Shown here: positions 34,137 to 46,508 of the stretch, one piece after another
Layout: each line of letters begins with the position of its first letter
How positions within the stretch are numbered: position 1 is the first letter of the stretch
Source: an uncultured delta proteobacterium
Lineage (GTDB): Bacteria > Desulfobacterota > Desulfobulbia > Desulfobulbales > Desulfurivibrionaceae
Assembly (NCBI GenBank): GCA_903869265.1
Contig: CAIPYE010000017.1
Span: 372,001 to 436,000 of the forward strand
Length of the DNA: 64,000 nucleotides
Reading direction: 5' to 3'
Made by a program: the position numbers and the translations under genes
The notes under the pieces: model-generated
Seen by the model: the letters and a program-made list of their open reading frames with translations, nothing else
What the model was told of the DNA's origin: nothing
Database searches by the model: none

Positions 34137-36103
34137 GGTCGTTCCTCCTGGAAAAAATCCCGTACTGGGCTAATCTCGCGGCAGATCGGGCTCTGGGGCA
34201 GGCTTTTGAGAAAGAGTCTGCCGTACTGCTTGCTAAAGAGGCGGACATCGCAGATGGCCAAGACCCCCCGGTCGGTGGAGCTGCGCATCAGCCGGCCCAC
34301 CCCCTGGCGCAGGGTCAGGATGGCGCGGGGAATCTGGAAATCGAAGAAGGGGTTGCCGCCCTCATTCTTGATTCGTTCCATGCGGGCCATAATAACAGGG
34401 TCCGAGGGGACTTCAAACGGAAGTTTGTCGATGATCACGCAGCTCAGCGATTCACCCACCACATCCACCCCCTCCCAGAAGCTGGCCACCGCCAGGAGGA
34501 CGGAATGGGTCTGGTCCCGGAACTGTTCAAGCAGCCTGGCCTTGGGCGCCTCCCCCTGCATCAGCACCGGGAAAGGCAGCTGGGCCAGGAGAACCTCGTG
34601 GGCCCCGCGCATGGCGCTGATGCTGGTGAAGAGCACCAGGGTTCGGCCATTGGCGGCCAGGATCAGCTCCTGCATCAGTCGCTGGGTTGCCCCGGGAAAC
34701 GCCCTGTCCGTGGGCTCGGGAAAGCCCTTGCCCGGCACGAACAGCAGGGTGCGCTTTTCGTAATCAAAGGGGGTGGCCAGGGTCAGGGTAGGGGTGTCTC
34801 CAGGCAGGCCGAGGCGGCTGAAAAAATAGCTGAAGCTGTTGTCCGTGGTGAGGGTAGCCGAGGTGAAAATCACATTCCGGGTCTGCTCGTAGAGAAAGTC
34901 CTGCAACTCGCTGGCGATGTCGATGGGCGAAGCGGAAAGGGCCACGGTTTTCTCCCGCCGTTCGTACCAATACACCGAGGAGGTATCCCGCGCCTCGGTG
35001 ATGGCGTTGAATGCACTCAGCATCTCTTCCGTCCGCCGCTGCATGCCCAGCCAGGACTCCCCGCCCATGGCCGCTTTTGCCAGTTGATTGCAGACCCCCT
35101 TGATCTGGTCGGCCAAGCGCTGCCGCTCTTCTTCCCAGCCCGGAAACCGCTCGATGAATTGCAGCAGGGAAAAGCGACCCCGTTCCCTGGGAAACAGCTC
35201 GGTAAAGAGATCGACCTGTTTGGCCAGGGCCCTGGCGGTCTGCACCACCCTCTCCTTGGCGAACCCCTTCAGATCGGCCTGGGCTGCTGTTTCCAGATCT
35301 TTCACCAGATCGATCACCTGATAATGGCTGAAGGAGGTGCCGAAGTACTGGGTTGCCACCCCTTCCAGATGATGGGCCTCGTCGAAGATCACCGATTCGT
35401 AGCGGGGCAGGACTTCGGCATGGCCGAAACGGCGCAGGGCCAGGTCGGAAAAAAAGAGGTGATGGTTGACCACCAGCAACTGGGCCTGGCCCGCCTTCTT
35501 GCGCAGCCGGGTGATAAAGCAGGCGGAACTGTTCGGGCAGTTGGAGCCCAGACACTGGCTGGCCGAAGCGGTGATTGCCTGCCAGAGCGGGGCATTGTCT
35601 GCCAGCCAGGCGAGTTCGCTGCGGTCGCCGGTCTCGGTTTCTTCTAGCCAGTCGGCGACCCGCTGGGTGTCGCGGTCATCGGCCAGGACAGTGCGTTGGG
35701 GTGAGGCGAGGAACTGCTGCCAGCGGTAGAGGCAGAGGTAGTTTTGTCGCCCCTTGATGCAGAGCACGTTCAGGTTCGGGGCCAGGTGCTTTTTGATGAA
35801 GGGGATTTCCTTGGTGAGAATCTGGTCTTGGAGGTTCAGGGTGTTGGTGGAAACCACCACCTTTTGGCCGCTCAAGATGGCCGGAACCAGATAGGCCAGG
35901 GTTTTGCCGGTGCCGGTGCCTGCCTCAACCGCCAGCATTCCAGGCTGGCCCGGTCGCTCGCCTTCTTCCAGCTCCAGGGTGGCCCCAATGGCCTCGGCCA
36001 TGCGGAGCTGGCTGGGGCGCGATTCGTAGCCGGGCAGCTTTTGGGCCAGGATGCCGTCTGCATCAAAGATCTCGGCCATGGCTTCGGACAGGGAAATGGA
36101 CAT
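34133..36103 (-). CDS. DinG-family ATP-dependent DNA helicase
   Basis: A superfamily 2 XPD/DinG helicase of about 656 residues (ATG 36103; ATG 36130 also in frame). Motifs: Walker A EAGTGTGKT, iron-sulfur Cys set (NYLCLYR, then CLGSNCPNSSAC), DEAH in VIFDEAHHLEG, and C-terminal QGVGRLMRS. It unwinds DNA 5'-3' and likely helps remove D- or R-loops. The alternate upstream start adds MNPHPEQSP. Confidence 0.9.
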   Translation of the reverse strand: MSISLSEAMAEIFDADGILAQKLPGYESRPSQLRMAEAIGATLELEEGERPGQPGMLAVEAGTGTGKTLAYLVPAILSGQKVVVSTNTLNLQDQILTKEIPFIKKHLAPNLNVLCIKGRQNYLCLYRWQQFLASPQRTVLADDRDTQRVADWLEETETGDRSELAWLADNAPLWQAITASASQCLGSNCPNSSACFITRLRKKAGQAQLLVVNHHLFFSDLALRRFGHAEVLPRYESVIFDEAHHLEGVATQYFGTSFSHYQVIDLVKDLETAAQADLKGFAKERVVQTARALAKQVDLFTELFPRERGRFSLLQFIERFPGWEEERQRLADQIKGVCNQLAKAAMGGESWLGMQRRTEEMLSAFNAITEARDTSSVYWYERREKTVALSASPIDIASELQDFLYEQTRNVIFTSATLTTDNSFSYFFSRLGLPGDTPTLTLATPFDYEKRTLLFVPGKGFPEPTDRAFPGATQRLMQELILAANGRTLVLFTSISAMRGAHEVLLAQLPFPVLMQGEAPKARLLEQFRDQTHSVLLAVASFWEGVDVVGESLSCVIIDKLPFEVPSDPVIMARMERIKNEGGNPFFDFQIPRAILTLRQGVGRLMRSSTDRGVLAICDVRLFSKQYGRLFLKSLPQSPICREISPVRDFFQEERP

Positions 36104-36261
36104 CGGGCTCTGCTCTGGGTGCGGATTCAAGGGGGGTCTCTCCTATTGACAAGGGGGAAAGCATTCTGCTAGCCTGATCATGGAGAGAGGATAACGCGCC
36201 CAGGCTCGGCCTTGGTCGCGATTGTGCCTACAGCTTGACATCTATACCATAAGGAGGGGAA

Positions 36262-36708
36262 ATGAACGAAATTAAAAAGATTCTGGTTCCCGTGGATTTC
36301 TCGGAGAATTCGCAGAAGATCCTCCGCACGGCCGTGGACTTTGCCGCCAGATTCAAGGCGGAGGTGGTGATAGTTTTTGTGGTGCAGAGTTTTGACGATT
36401 ATTCCGGGTTTTTTGTGCCCCATATGCCCATCATTCAGCTTGAAGAAGAGATGGTCAAAAGCGCCACGGAAAAAATGAAGAGCTTCGTGGCGGAAACCCT
36501 CAACGGCTCGGTGCCGCATAGCACAGCGATCCTGAGCGGCGATGTGGTCGAGGAGATCAACCGTTTTGCCGGGGAAGGGAAGGCCGACTTGATTGTCATG
36601 GGCACCCATGGCTACAAGGGGCTGGACAAGATTCTCTTCGGCAGCGTGGCGGAGAAGATTGTCAAGACCGCGCCCTGTCCGGTGCTGACCATCAATCCTT
36701 ATCGATAG
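36262..36708 (+). CDS. Universal stress protein, UspA family
   Basis: A 148-residue single-domain Usp with ILVPVDFSENSQKI at the start and the ATP-binding type GTHGYKGLDKILFGSVAEKIV. GGAGGGG precedes ATG. A TTGACA at 36146 with a poor -10 is a candidate promoter. It stands alone between the helicase operon (divergent) and a convergent unknown gene. Confidence 0.92.
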   Translation: MNEIKKILVPVDFSENSQKILRTAVDFAARFKAEVVIVFVVQSFDDYSGFFVPHMPIIQLEEEMVKSATEKMKSFVAETLNGSVPHSTAILSGDVVEEINRFAGEGKADLIVMGTHGYKGLDKILFGSVAEKIVKTAPCPVLTINPYR

Positions 36709-36713
36709 AGGGC

Positions 36714-37778
36714 TCAGCCCAGAACCGCGAGAAGCCCTGTGTTTGTCGTTGTGGCTGTGCGCGATTCACCGCATAGGTTGGCAAAAAGATCGATGAGCGA
36801 AGTCCCTTCGTAGGCGTAAAAGCGCATGGCCTTTTCCGTCGGGCTGCCTTTCAGAAAAGGAAGGGCTGCCCGGTTCAAGTCGTTGCCCGCCCCTTGCAGT
36901 TCTGCCAGCAGCTCGGCGGAGAGTGTCCCGCTTGCGGCAACCCCCACCAACAAACGGTTAAAATGTTCCCTGGAAGTCCCGGTGGCATCCCTGAATTTCT
37001 CAACCAGGGCACCATATTCCGCGCTCTCTGCCAGGGTGGGCAGGGCGAGGCTGACCAACTGCCTGGTGGGGCTGCCGGTGAGAGTCTCATACTCCTCGGC
37101 GAGCAACCCCTGGAGTTCTTCGTGGGTCGTGACCAGCAGGGGGATTTCCGTTGCCTCGTTATCCCGGGTGTAGAGATGGCCCCAAGCCTTGGCCAGCCGG
37201 GCCAGGTTGAGCGTCGGGCTACTTAGCGTCGTGGCTGTGGCAAGCTCCTGCAGCGCCTGAACCTCTTCCTCGTCCCCATCCTCTTCTTCCGTCTCTTCAC
37301 CCCGGATGGCGGCAAAAAGTTCGGCCTCTTTGCCCGAGAGGGCCGTGAATCCTTGAGTGATTTCCCGTTCCTCTTCCCGATACATCTCCGCCAGCTTCAG
37401 GATAAGCATTGCCCGCCAGAGCGCTTCGTCCTTCGCCTTTTGAGGGTCAACGGGCTTTGCCTCGGAGCGCAGGCGGGAGGCCAACGACCCGACCGAGGCC
37501 TCGTCCCGGTCGCCATGTCCTGCGGCAAGAGAGGCGAGGAGTCCGCCATGGAATTCAGCCTCATGGCCCTTGAGTTCATGGGCAAGGGATTGGAAGCGGG
37601 CTTGTTCTTCTTCAGAAAGTTGTACCGGCGTGTATCCCGTCCACAGTTCCTGCTGTTCGGCCTTGCTGCCCGGCAAGGCATAAAAAAAGAGTGCATCGCA
37701 CAAGAGTCGGAAGGGTTGCAAATCAGCGTGGTAGGGACTGGTTTCCGGAGAAAAAAGGGCGTTGAGCGATTGTGTCAT
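36714..37778 (-). CDS. Hypothetical protein, soluble, acidic helical
   Basis: A 354-residue acidic helical protein with a Glu-rich low-complexity stretch (about 161-172) and no signal peptide, membrane segment or catalytic motif that I recognise. The frame is clean over 1 kb with codon use like its neighbours, so it is a real gene. It ends six bases from the UspA stop (convergent). Confidence 0.7.
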   Translation of the reverse strand: MTQSLNALFSPETSPYHADLQPFRLLCDALFFYALPGSKAEQQELWTGYTPVQLSEEEQARFQSLAHELKGHEAEFHGGLLASLAAGHGDRDEASVGSLASRLRSEAKPVDPQKAKDEALWRAMLILKLAEMYREEEREITQGFTALSGKEAELFAAIRGEETEEEDGDEEEVQALQELATATTLSSPTLNLARLAKAWGHLYTRDNEATEIPLLVTTHEELQGLLAEEYETLTGSPTRQLVSLALPTLAESAEYGALVEKFRDATGTSREHFNRLLVGVAASGTLSAELLAELQGAGNDLNRAALPFLKGSPTEKAMRFYAYEGTSLIDLFANLCGESRTATTTNTGLLAVLG

Positions 37779-37861
37779 TTGTAATTCCTGTTACAATGGG
37801 CCAAAATTCTCCCCAGGCAGAGCAGGGGATCTTCTGGAATATTTTTTAAAACAGGCTGCGC

Positions 37862-38266
37862 ATGCAAAGAATGATGGACCCGCAAAAAGGGAAAAAGGCC
37901 ACAAGTCCGCAACACGAAATCGAAGAGTTCCCAAGCGATAACTGTTGTAATCGCGGTTTGTTGCGATTTCAACAAAGAATACGGGAGCAGATTTCCCTGG
38001 TTATCCTGATTGTCGTCTATCTGTTGGCCAGTGTCCGTTATTTTCCTGGGCGGGTCATGCATTCAATGGTGGAAACCTTGATCCATGTGCTGTCCGTGGC
38101 GCCGATCAATCTGGGCGCCACGCTGGTGATTGTCGCCGTCTTGCAACGTCTGGTCAAAGAGCGGCTGCCGTTTAGCAGAACGCTGCGTCTCTTTCTCGCG
38201 GTGGCCATTTGTCTGGAGTTTATCCTTGGTCTTGCCCATTTTTTTGAGATGAACGGGGCCATTTAG
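37862..38266 (+). CDS. Small membrane protein, unknown
   Basis: A 134-residue protein with a polar N-terminus (about 40 residues) and three predicted hydrophobic segments (about 44-60, 78-95, 107-125), ending HFFEMNGAI. It resembles DUF1622-type small membrane proteins in layout, but I am not sure. Weak ribosome site; starts at ATG 37862 or 37871. Confidence 0.65.
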   Translation: MQRMMDPQKGKKATSPQHEIEEFPSDNCCNRGLLRFQQRIREQISLVILIVVYLLASVRYFPGRVMHSMVETLIHVLSVAPINLGATLVIVAVLQRLVKERLPFSRTLRLFLAVAICLEFILGLAHFFEMNGAI

Positions 38267-38288
38267 CGGCGGCCTTTTGTCTACGCGT

Positions 38289-39119
38289 TTACTCCTGCTG
38301 TGCTGCGGAGCGTTTACTTTTAGCGCGGATCAGCGAGTTGTCGGGGTGCCAGCCGGAAGGCACTGTGGTGTTGGGCAGGACAAGGGATTTTCTGCCGAGT
38401 ACCGTGCCGGGGTTGGTCACCGCGTTACAGCCGGTCTGAACCTTGTCTCCCAGGATTGCCCCGAATTTGCGCAACCCCGAACTGATGTTGCCGACCGGGG
38501 TTTTCACCGGGACGTCGCCTCCGCCGAAGCGCAGGTTGGCCAGCTTGGTGCCAGCTCCCAGGTTCACCTCGTTTCCCAGGATGCTGTCGCCCAGATAGGC
38601 GAAATGCCCGGCCTTGGCATCGTCTAGAAAAATGGCATGCTTAACCTCGGTGACATGGCCGACCACGCAGCGGGCTCCCACCAGGCAATGGCCGCGCAGA
38701 TAGGCGCCCTGCCGGACCTCGCTCTGATCCCCGATGATCGTCGGGCCCTTGATAAAGGCTCCGGATTCAACCAGCACCCCCTTGCCGATACTGAGCGCTC
38801 CACCGGCCAGCACCACCCCGGCCATGAGAACGCTGGCCCCTTCCAATAGTGTGCTGTTACGGAAGACCTTGAGTTTGCCTTTGGTGGCGTCGCCGAATTC
38901 GATGGTGAGGTCGGTACCCTCCATCAGCATCGAATCGTGGAGGACCAGGGTGGCAGGAAGCGGGCCTGGGGTCTGCGGCCAGGCGATCTGCGGCCAGGGA
39001 TACGCCGCCATGTAAGCCTTTAACCGGGCCAGCGGTTGCCAGGGGTATTCCTCCGCCACGAAAAGAGAGGCATGGGTATAGTTGCTCAGATCAAAAAAAG
39101 AAGCGTTTGTAAGGTTCAT
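38289..39119 (-). CDS. Left-handed beta-helix nucleotidyltransferase-like protein (GlmU C-domain-like)
   Basis: A 276-residue protein made mainly of hexapeptide repeats (such as GAFIKG, GAYLRG, GAGTKL), with the GlmU/GlcNAc-1-P type region HVTEVKHAIFLDDAKAGHFAYLGDS and LANLRF. The nucleotidyltransferase domain is missing, so it is probably an acyltransferase-like or sugar-nucleotide related protein. Divergent from lon. Confidence 0.75.
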   Translation of the reverse strand: MNLTNASFFDLSNYTHASLFVAEEYPWQPLARLKAYMAAYPWPQIAWPQTPGPLPATLVLHDSMLMEGTDLTIEFGDATKGKLKVFRNSTLLEGASVLMAGVVLAGGALSIGKGVLVESGAFIKGPTIIGDQSEVRQGAYLRGHCLVGARCVVGHVTEVKHAIFLDDAKAGHFAYLGDSILGNEVNLGAGTKLANLRFGGGDVPVKTPVGNISSGLRKFGAILGDKVQTGCNAVTNPGTVLGRKSLVLPNTTVPSGWHPDNSLIRAKSKRSAAQQE

Positions 39120-39381
39120 CGGTCTCGGTTGCCGGTTGTTTTTTGTTGGCCGTCATGGCATGATTGCTCAGGTGGTGTTTAGCATCCCGTGCGGAACATC
39201 CTGTGACTCCCAAGCCTACTATGGTGCAAAACAGTGATTTCTTCAAGCATATTTCCGGGCTGATCCTGCCCTGCGGATATCGCCTTGACTTCATGGGGAG
39301 GGGTGCTTATGTTGCCACACTTACACCCTGGTTCTTTCCGGCAAGGCCGGTTTGCCTATAAATTTAGCCTGGAGGCATGTT
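39120..39381. promoter_or_regulatory. Divergent region upstream of lon
   Basis: The 262 bases lie between the minus-strand beta-helix gene and lon. GGAGG (39371-39375) six bases before GTG 39382 decides the lon start. No clear heat-shock or vegetative promoter could be assigned by eye. Confidence 0.35.
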
Positions 39382-41757
<2,376 letters not shown>

Positions 41758-41773
41758 GACAGGAGTGAAATTG

Positions 41774-41820
41774 CAGTGCGATTGCCCCTCTGCTTTTTGT
41801 GCAGGGGCAATCGCGTCACT
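41774..41820 (+). terminator. Stable hairpin between lon and mltG
   Basis: GCGATTGCCCC (41778-41788) pairs with GGGGCAATCGC (41804-41814), with an outer CAGTG/CACTG extension and a T-rich loop. No T-run follows, so it may be an attenuator or a bidirectional terminator, or a processing stem. Confidence 0.5.
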
Positions 41821-41845
41821 GTAACAATCCGCAGGAGATGGCGTT

Positions 41846-42904
41846 TTGGGCCAGGGAAAGGGAGTCCGAAAAAAAGGTCAACATCGGCCCAGCACCATCC
41901 GGCGTCTGGCCGTTTGGCTGTGTGCTCTTGCTTTTCTGGGCTTGGCTGGTTTCGGGCTCTGGCTCTGGTCCTATGCCGTGACCCCCATGCCCATGCGGGA
42001 AGGAGCCAACCCGCATGTCCTGATTCCTCCCAAAACAAGCCTTGCCGGGATAGAAAAAATCCTTGCCGAAAACGGGGTGATCCCGCCGGGGCGAGGGTTT
42101 TATTATCTCGCCAGGGTCTCCAGGCTCAGTCAGCGGTTGCAGGCCGGCGAGTATCTCTTCAGTCCCGGGCAAACCCCCTATCAAATCCTCTGTGTTCTTG
42201 CGAGCGGGGCCACCGTGCGCTGGGCGGTCACCATCCCCGAAGGCGCCAGCATCTATCAGCTTGCCGATATCCTGGCCCAGGGCGGCTGGGGGGAGCGGGA
42301 TCTTTTTCTCAAGCTGATGCGCGATCCGGAGATTCTTGCCCGGTACGGCGTGCGGGCGGCAAGCTTGGAAGGCTACCTGTTCCCGGACACCTATCAGCTG
42401 GTGCGCGGCCAGAATCCGAGGGAGATCATCGCTTTGATGGTTGAACGGGGCAGAAAGGTGCGGCAGGAACTGGGCGATCTAACCGACAATCCCCTGAACC
42501 TTTCTCCCCATGAGGTGCTTACCCTGGCCTCCATCGTGGAAAAGGAAACAGCTGCCCCGGGAGAGCGGCCCCTTATAGCCCAGGTTTTTTTAAACCGTCT
42601 GCGGCTGAACATGCGGCTGCAGACCGATCCCACCGTGATCTACGGCCTGACCGATTTTAACGGCAATCTCACCAGGAAAGATTTGGAAACGCCTACCCCG
42701 TACAACACCTACCTGATCAACGGCCTGCCCCCAGGCCCCATCGCCAATCCGGGACGCGCCTCCATCGCTGCGGTGCTGCATCCCGCCTCGGAATCCTATC
42801 TCTATTTCGTTTCAAAAAATGACGGGACCCATTATTTTTCCCACGATCTGATCGAGCATAACCGGGCCGTCTGCAAGTACCAGAAGGGTGGAAGCAAGCG
42901 CTGA
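41846..42904 (+). CDS. mltG: Endolytic transglycosylase MltG
   Basis: The 352-residue YceG-like protein has an N-terminal membrane anchor (LAVWLCALAFLGLAGFGLWL, about 21-40), a LysM-like region and the catalytic SIVEKETA with essential Glu, then LQTDPTVIYG and TPYNTY. It cleaves nascent glycan strands at the inner membrane. Starts at TTG 41846, with AGGAG at good spacing. Confidence 0.93.
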   Translation: MGQGKGVRKKGQHRPSTIRRLAVWLCALAFLGLAGFGLWLWSYAVTPMPMREGANPHVLIPPKTSLAGIEKILAENGVIPPGRGFYYLARVSRLSQRLQAGEYLFSPGQTPYQILCVLASGATVRWAVTIPEGASIYQLADILAQGGWGERDLFLKLMRDPEILARYGVRAASLEGYLFPDTYQLVRGQNPREIIALMVERGRKVRQELGDLTDNPLNLSPHEVLTLASIVEKETAAPGERPLIAQVFLNRLRLNMRLQTDPTVIYGLTDFNGNLTRKDLETPTPYNTYLINGLPPGPIANPGRASIAAVLHPASESYLYFVSKNDGTHYFSHDLIEHNRAVCKYQKGGSKR

Positions 42905-42920
42905 TTTTTTCAGTCGATGG

Positions 42921-44426
42921 TCAGGCGGAAACCCCGGTCAGCAGATGCAGCTGCCGCCGCATGGCCGCTGCCTTCTTTTTCTTGCCAAGGTCCTCATATA
43001 GGCGGGAGAGCAGGTCAAAGCCCCACGGGTTTTCCGGCTCTTCTCTGGTGAGGGTCAGGAGAATCTGTTCAGCCCCGGCCCAATCCCCTTGCCCCAGAAG
43101 CTGAAAATGGCGGGCGATGGTTCGAACCGGATTCGGCGCCGTGTCCGGTTCGACCTCTTCCCGGCGAAAGCCTTCCCTGTCATGGAGCTTGGCCAGCGTC
43201 TGCTGGTATTTTTTCTTCCATTTCCGTGCCGAGGCGGGGGAATAAAGAAGTATCTCGCCTTTGCCAAAGAAACGCTGCGGCTCCAGCCTTTGGGCAAGCC
43301 CGGTGCCCGGATACAGGGCCAGGGGGGAGGCCACTGCGTCAAGCAGCCCTGAATGCTGGATAAAGTTGAGGGTCTCCGTGCCTTCGGCCTCGGTTTCATC
43401 CATCCCGTAGATAAAATAGCCAAAAGGCCGAATGGCCTGACGGCGCAGGGTGTTGATCGCTTGGGTTGTCCGAGCGGGTGAACCCTGTTTGTTGAGCATC
43501 CCCACCAGCCGGGGCGGGATGGCCTCGATCCCCATTTGGAGCTGGTCGCAGCCAGCCTCGGCCAGGGTGCGGGCCAGCTCGTCATCGAGCAGGTGGGGCG
43601 AGCCCTGGGCATTCCAGAGATAGTGGAGGCCGCTGTGTTTGAGGGCTGCGGTGAACTCCTGCACATGGGCCCGGTTGACCAGGAAATTCTCGTCCCGCAG
43701 GCTGAAATAGATGGCCCCGGTTGCGGCGCGCAGGTCGACGAGGTAGCGGAGCAGCAGATCAATTTTGTGATGGCGGACCCGGTTCTGCCAGAGCGCCGTG
43801 GAGGAGCAAAAGGCGCAGCGGTAGGGACAGCCCCGGGAGGAAATGAGCACGGCGAAATTTTCCGGCTGAACCCCATGGCAGTGGGGCATCACCTCGGAGG
43901 GCAGAAAGAAGCAGCGGTCGATATCAGCGAGCAGCCGGGTGGGGATTTCGCTGATCCCGGTCGAGGTGCGGAACACCGCGCCGTGGGTCGAGGATATCGG
44001 CCCTTGCCCGAAGAAAATGGAATCGAGCAGGGCCACGCTTGCTTCTTCGCCTTCCCCCCGGACGAGAAAGTCGATCTCCCCCACCCGTTCCAGAACGGCC
44101 GCGCCAAGTACGGAAAGAGGCCCGCCCAGAATCACGGGGGCTGTGGGGGAGACCTTTTTTGCCGTCCTGGCCAGTCCATATGCCTCATGGTGGCAGCCGA
44201 AAAAGGCGGAGAGGAGATAGGCTGCGGCGTCGAGATGGAGCAGGGTCTCGGCCAGTTTGGCGCGGGGTGTATGGGAAAGGTTGTGCAGGCTGGCGTCATA
44301 TCCTGCCTCGCGCAGGCTTTTTAAGACATTGAAAAGCCCCATGGGAACGAAGGAGGAAAAAACATCTTTGCCCTCATGTTGCGGGCCACGGTACAGCAAG
44401 GCAACCCGGATTTTTTCCCGTTTCAT
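42921..44426 (-). CDS. B12-binding-type radical SAM protein
   Basis: The 501-residue protein has an N-terminal cobalamin-binding-like domain (about 1-150), the radical SAM motif CPYRCAFC (about 198-205) and a C-terminal tetratricopeptide-like helical part (about 430-495). Substrate unknown. It is distinct from the radical SAM protein in the accessory region. Confidence 0.85.
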   Translation of the reverse strand: MKREKIRVALLYRGPQHEGKDVFSSFVPMGLFNVLKSLREAGYDASLHNLSHTPRAKLAETLLHLDAAAYLLSAFFGCHHEAYGLARTAKKVSPTAPVILGGPLSVLGAAVLERVGEIDFLVRGEGEEASVALLDSIFFGQGPISSTHGAVFRTSTGISEIPTRLLADIDRCFFLPSEVMPHCHGVQPENFAVLISSRGCPYRCAFCSSTALWQNRVRHHKIDLLLRYLVDLRAATGAIYFSLRDENFLVNRAHVQEFTAALKHSGLHYLWNAQGSPHLLDDELARTLAEAGCDQLQMGIEAIPPRLVGMLNKQGSPARTTQAINTLRRQAIRPFGYFIYGMDETEAEGTETLNFIQHSGLLDAVASPLALYPGTGLAQRLEPQRFFGKGEILLYSPASARKWKKKYQQTLAKLHDREGFRREEVEPDTAPNPVRTIARHFQLLGQGDWAGAEQILLTLTREEPENPWGFDLLSRLYEDLGKKKKAAAMRRQLHLLTGVSA

Positions 44427-44543
44427 GCGTGGTGCTCCGAGAGTAGGGCTTCAAGCGGGGAGGCGGAAGGTGTTGCGGAACCGAGGCGCATCCCTGTGGG
44501 CAAGCGCCTCGGCGGTTCTTGTATGCCGTTTGCGTGTGACGGC

Positions 44544-46508
44544 CTATTCCTTGAGGAAATCGATCTTGCTCTCGGTGGGCGGCATTGCCGAATCCGGGAT
44601 AATGTTGATCTCGACCTGATGCTCCTGTTCCAGCTCCATCAAATCCTGGCGTTTTTTGTTCAGGATGTACTGGGCAACCTCCATGGGCAGGCGGCAGATC
44701 ACCCGCTTGACATCCTTTCGAGTCACCCCGGTCTGGATATGTCGGAAATGCACCAGGGCCTGGGTTTCCACGGAACGGACCATGCCGCGCCCTTGGCAAT
44801 GGGGGCAGATCCGGTAGCTGCCCACCGCAACCGGAGCAGCCATCTTCTGCCTGGAGATCTGCATGAGGCCGAATTTGGAGATTTTGGAGAAATCCACCTT
44901 GGCCTTGTCGCGCTTCATGCAATCGCGCACCTTTTTTTCCACCTCGCGGATGTGTTTGGAATCCCGCATGTCGATGAAGTCCACGACAATGAGGCCGCCC
45001 AAGTCGCGAAGCCTGAGCTGGCGGGACAATTCCTCCGCCGCCTCCATGTTGGCGAGGAAGATGGCGTCTTCAAAGCTCTTGTCTTTGCCGGTGCGGCCGG
45101 AGTTGACATCAATGGCGACCAGGGCCTCGGTGGGATTGATGACAATGGAGCCGCCGGAATGCAGGGGCACGGTGGGCTGGTAGATCTGCTCGATTTGTTT
45201 TTCCACATGGTATTGGTGGAACAGGGGCTGGATTCCCTTGTGCAGCTTGGCAACGGTGGATTTGCGCTGGGCTGCGGGCAGCAGTTCGAGGAAGTTATTG
45301 ACCTGGGTCAGGGCTTCTTCCGCGTCCACCAGAATCTCTGTGATCTCGGAGGTGAAATGGTCGCGCAGGAACCGGGAGACAATGTTTTGCTCCTTGTGCA
45401 ACAGGGCCGGGGCCTTCTCGGTCTGGCCCTTCTTTTTGATCTCCTTCCAGAGGTTGAGCAGATAGCGGACATCCTGGGCCAGCGCGGTTTTGGTGATCTC
45501 CTGGCTGGCGGTGCGGACGATGTAGCCGATGCCCTCAGGGATGCTGACGCTCTCTATCATCTCCCGCAGTTTGTTGCGTTCTTCCTCGGACTCGATCTTC
45601 CGGGAGATCCCGGCGCTGTCGCTGCCGGGCATGAGCACCAGATACCTCCCCGGCAGGGAGAGATAGGTGGTGAGGGTGGCGCCCTTGTTGCCGGTGGCCT
45701 CCTTGACCACCTCCACCAGCACCTCCTGCCCCTTGCTCAAGACATCCTGAATGGGCAGATCCTTCCAGTGGGTGTCGGCCGCAACCTCGTTGGCGTAATA
45801 TTCCGGATGGATATCGCCGAAGGGCAGAAAACCGTTTTTTTCCGTGCCGTAATCGACAAAGGCGGCCTGGAGGTTGGCCTCCACCGCCGTGACCCTTCCC
45901 TTGTAGATGTTGCCCTTGGTTTGCGCCTGGCTGACGGTTTCCACGTAAAAGGATTCCACCCGGCCGCCTTCCAGAAGGACAAGGCGGCATTCTTCCGGTT
46001 CATCGGTGTTGATCAGTAGCTTCAGAGTGGTGTCACCCTTGGCCGACGGCCTGCTCTCGGAGGGTGCAGGGGTTTCTTTGCTGTGTTCCGCGTCTTTCCG
46101 GGGCCGAGGCGACCGTTGACGGGGAGGTCTGGCTGGGACGGCGGCTTTTTGTTTTACCGCTTCAGTCGGAACTGGGGTGGGTTGCATCCCCTCGGCGGTT
46201 GCTTCTGTTTGCTGGCCTTCCGGCTTGGGAGATTTTGACCGTCTCCGGGGGGGGCGTTTCCTGCGGCGGGGTCTGCCGCCCGTGGGGGAGGCTGCCTCGC
46301 CCTCTGGTCGGGGGGGTCCGCCGGAAGGCGGAGCCGAATCTGTCCGGCCCGAAGCCTGGTTGGAGGTCTGGCCAGCGGACGGGCTTTCTCCCTCGCCCGG
46401 TTTGCCTGGTTTTTTCAGCCACTTGCTGACACGGGAAAGAATCCCGCGTTCTTCGGCGTTTTGGCCGTTTGGCCGTTCATCTGTTGGTTTGGTAGTATCG
46501 TTTGTCAT
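44544..46508 (-). CDS. Ribonuclease E/G family protein with N-terminal disordered tail
   Basis: The 654-residue protein starts with about 150 residues rich in Pro, Arg, Lys, Glu and Gly, then an S1 domain (KGRVTAVEANLQAAFVDYG), the catalytic DNase I-like region with AIDVNSGR and DFIDMRDSKH, and the Zn-link CPHCQGRG. RNase E of E. coli has its disordered scaffold at the C-terminus; here it is N-terminal. It matures rRNA or degrades mRNA. The upstream radical SAM gene overlaps its start by about 30 bases. Confidence 0.9.
   Translation of the reverse strand: MTNDTTKPTDERPNGQNAEERGILSRVSKWLKKPGKPGEGESPSAGQTSNQASGRTDSAPPSGGPPRPEGEAASPTGGRPRRRKRPPRRRSKSPKPEGQQTEATAEGMQPTPVPTEAVKQKAAVPARPPRQRSPRPRKDAEHSKETPAPSESRPSAKGDTTLKLLINTDEPEECRLVLLEGGRVESFYVETVSQAQTKGNIYKGRVTAVEANLQAAFVDYGTEKNGFLPFGDIHPEYYANEVAADTHWKDLPIQDVLSKGQEVLVEVVKEATGNKGATLTTYLSLPGRYLVLMPGSDSAGISRKIESEEERNKLREMIESVSIPEGIGYIVRTASQEITKTALAQDVRYLLNLWKEIKKKGQTEKAPALLHKEQNIVSRFLRDHFTSEITEILVDAEEALTQVNNFLELLPAAQRKSTVAKLHKGIQPLFHQYHVEKQIEQIYQPTVPLHSGGSIVINPTEALVAIDVNSGRTGKDKSFEDAIFLANMEAAEELSRQLRLRDLGGLIVVDFIDMRDSKHIREVEKKVRDCMKRDKAKVDFSKISKFGLMQISRQKMAAPVAVGSYRICPHCQGRGMVRSVETQALVHFRHIQTGVTRKDVKRVICRLPMEVAQYILNKKRQDLMELEQEHQVEINIIPDSAMPPTESKIDFLKE

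Noticed and set aside
44376-46019. Long plus-strand open frame of 547 codons
   Set aside because: It is antisense to the RNase E/G gene, with no ribosome site and no domain; the minus-strand frame has all family motifs.
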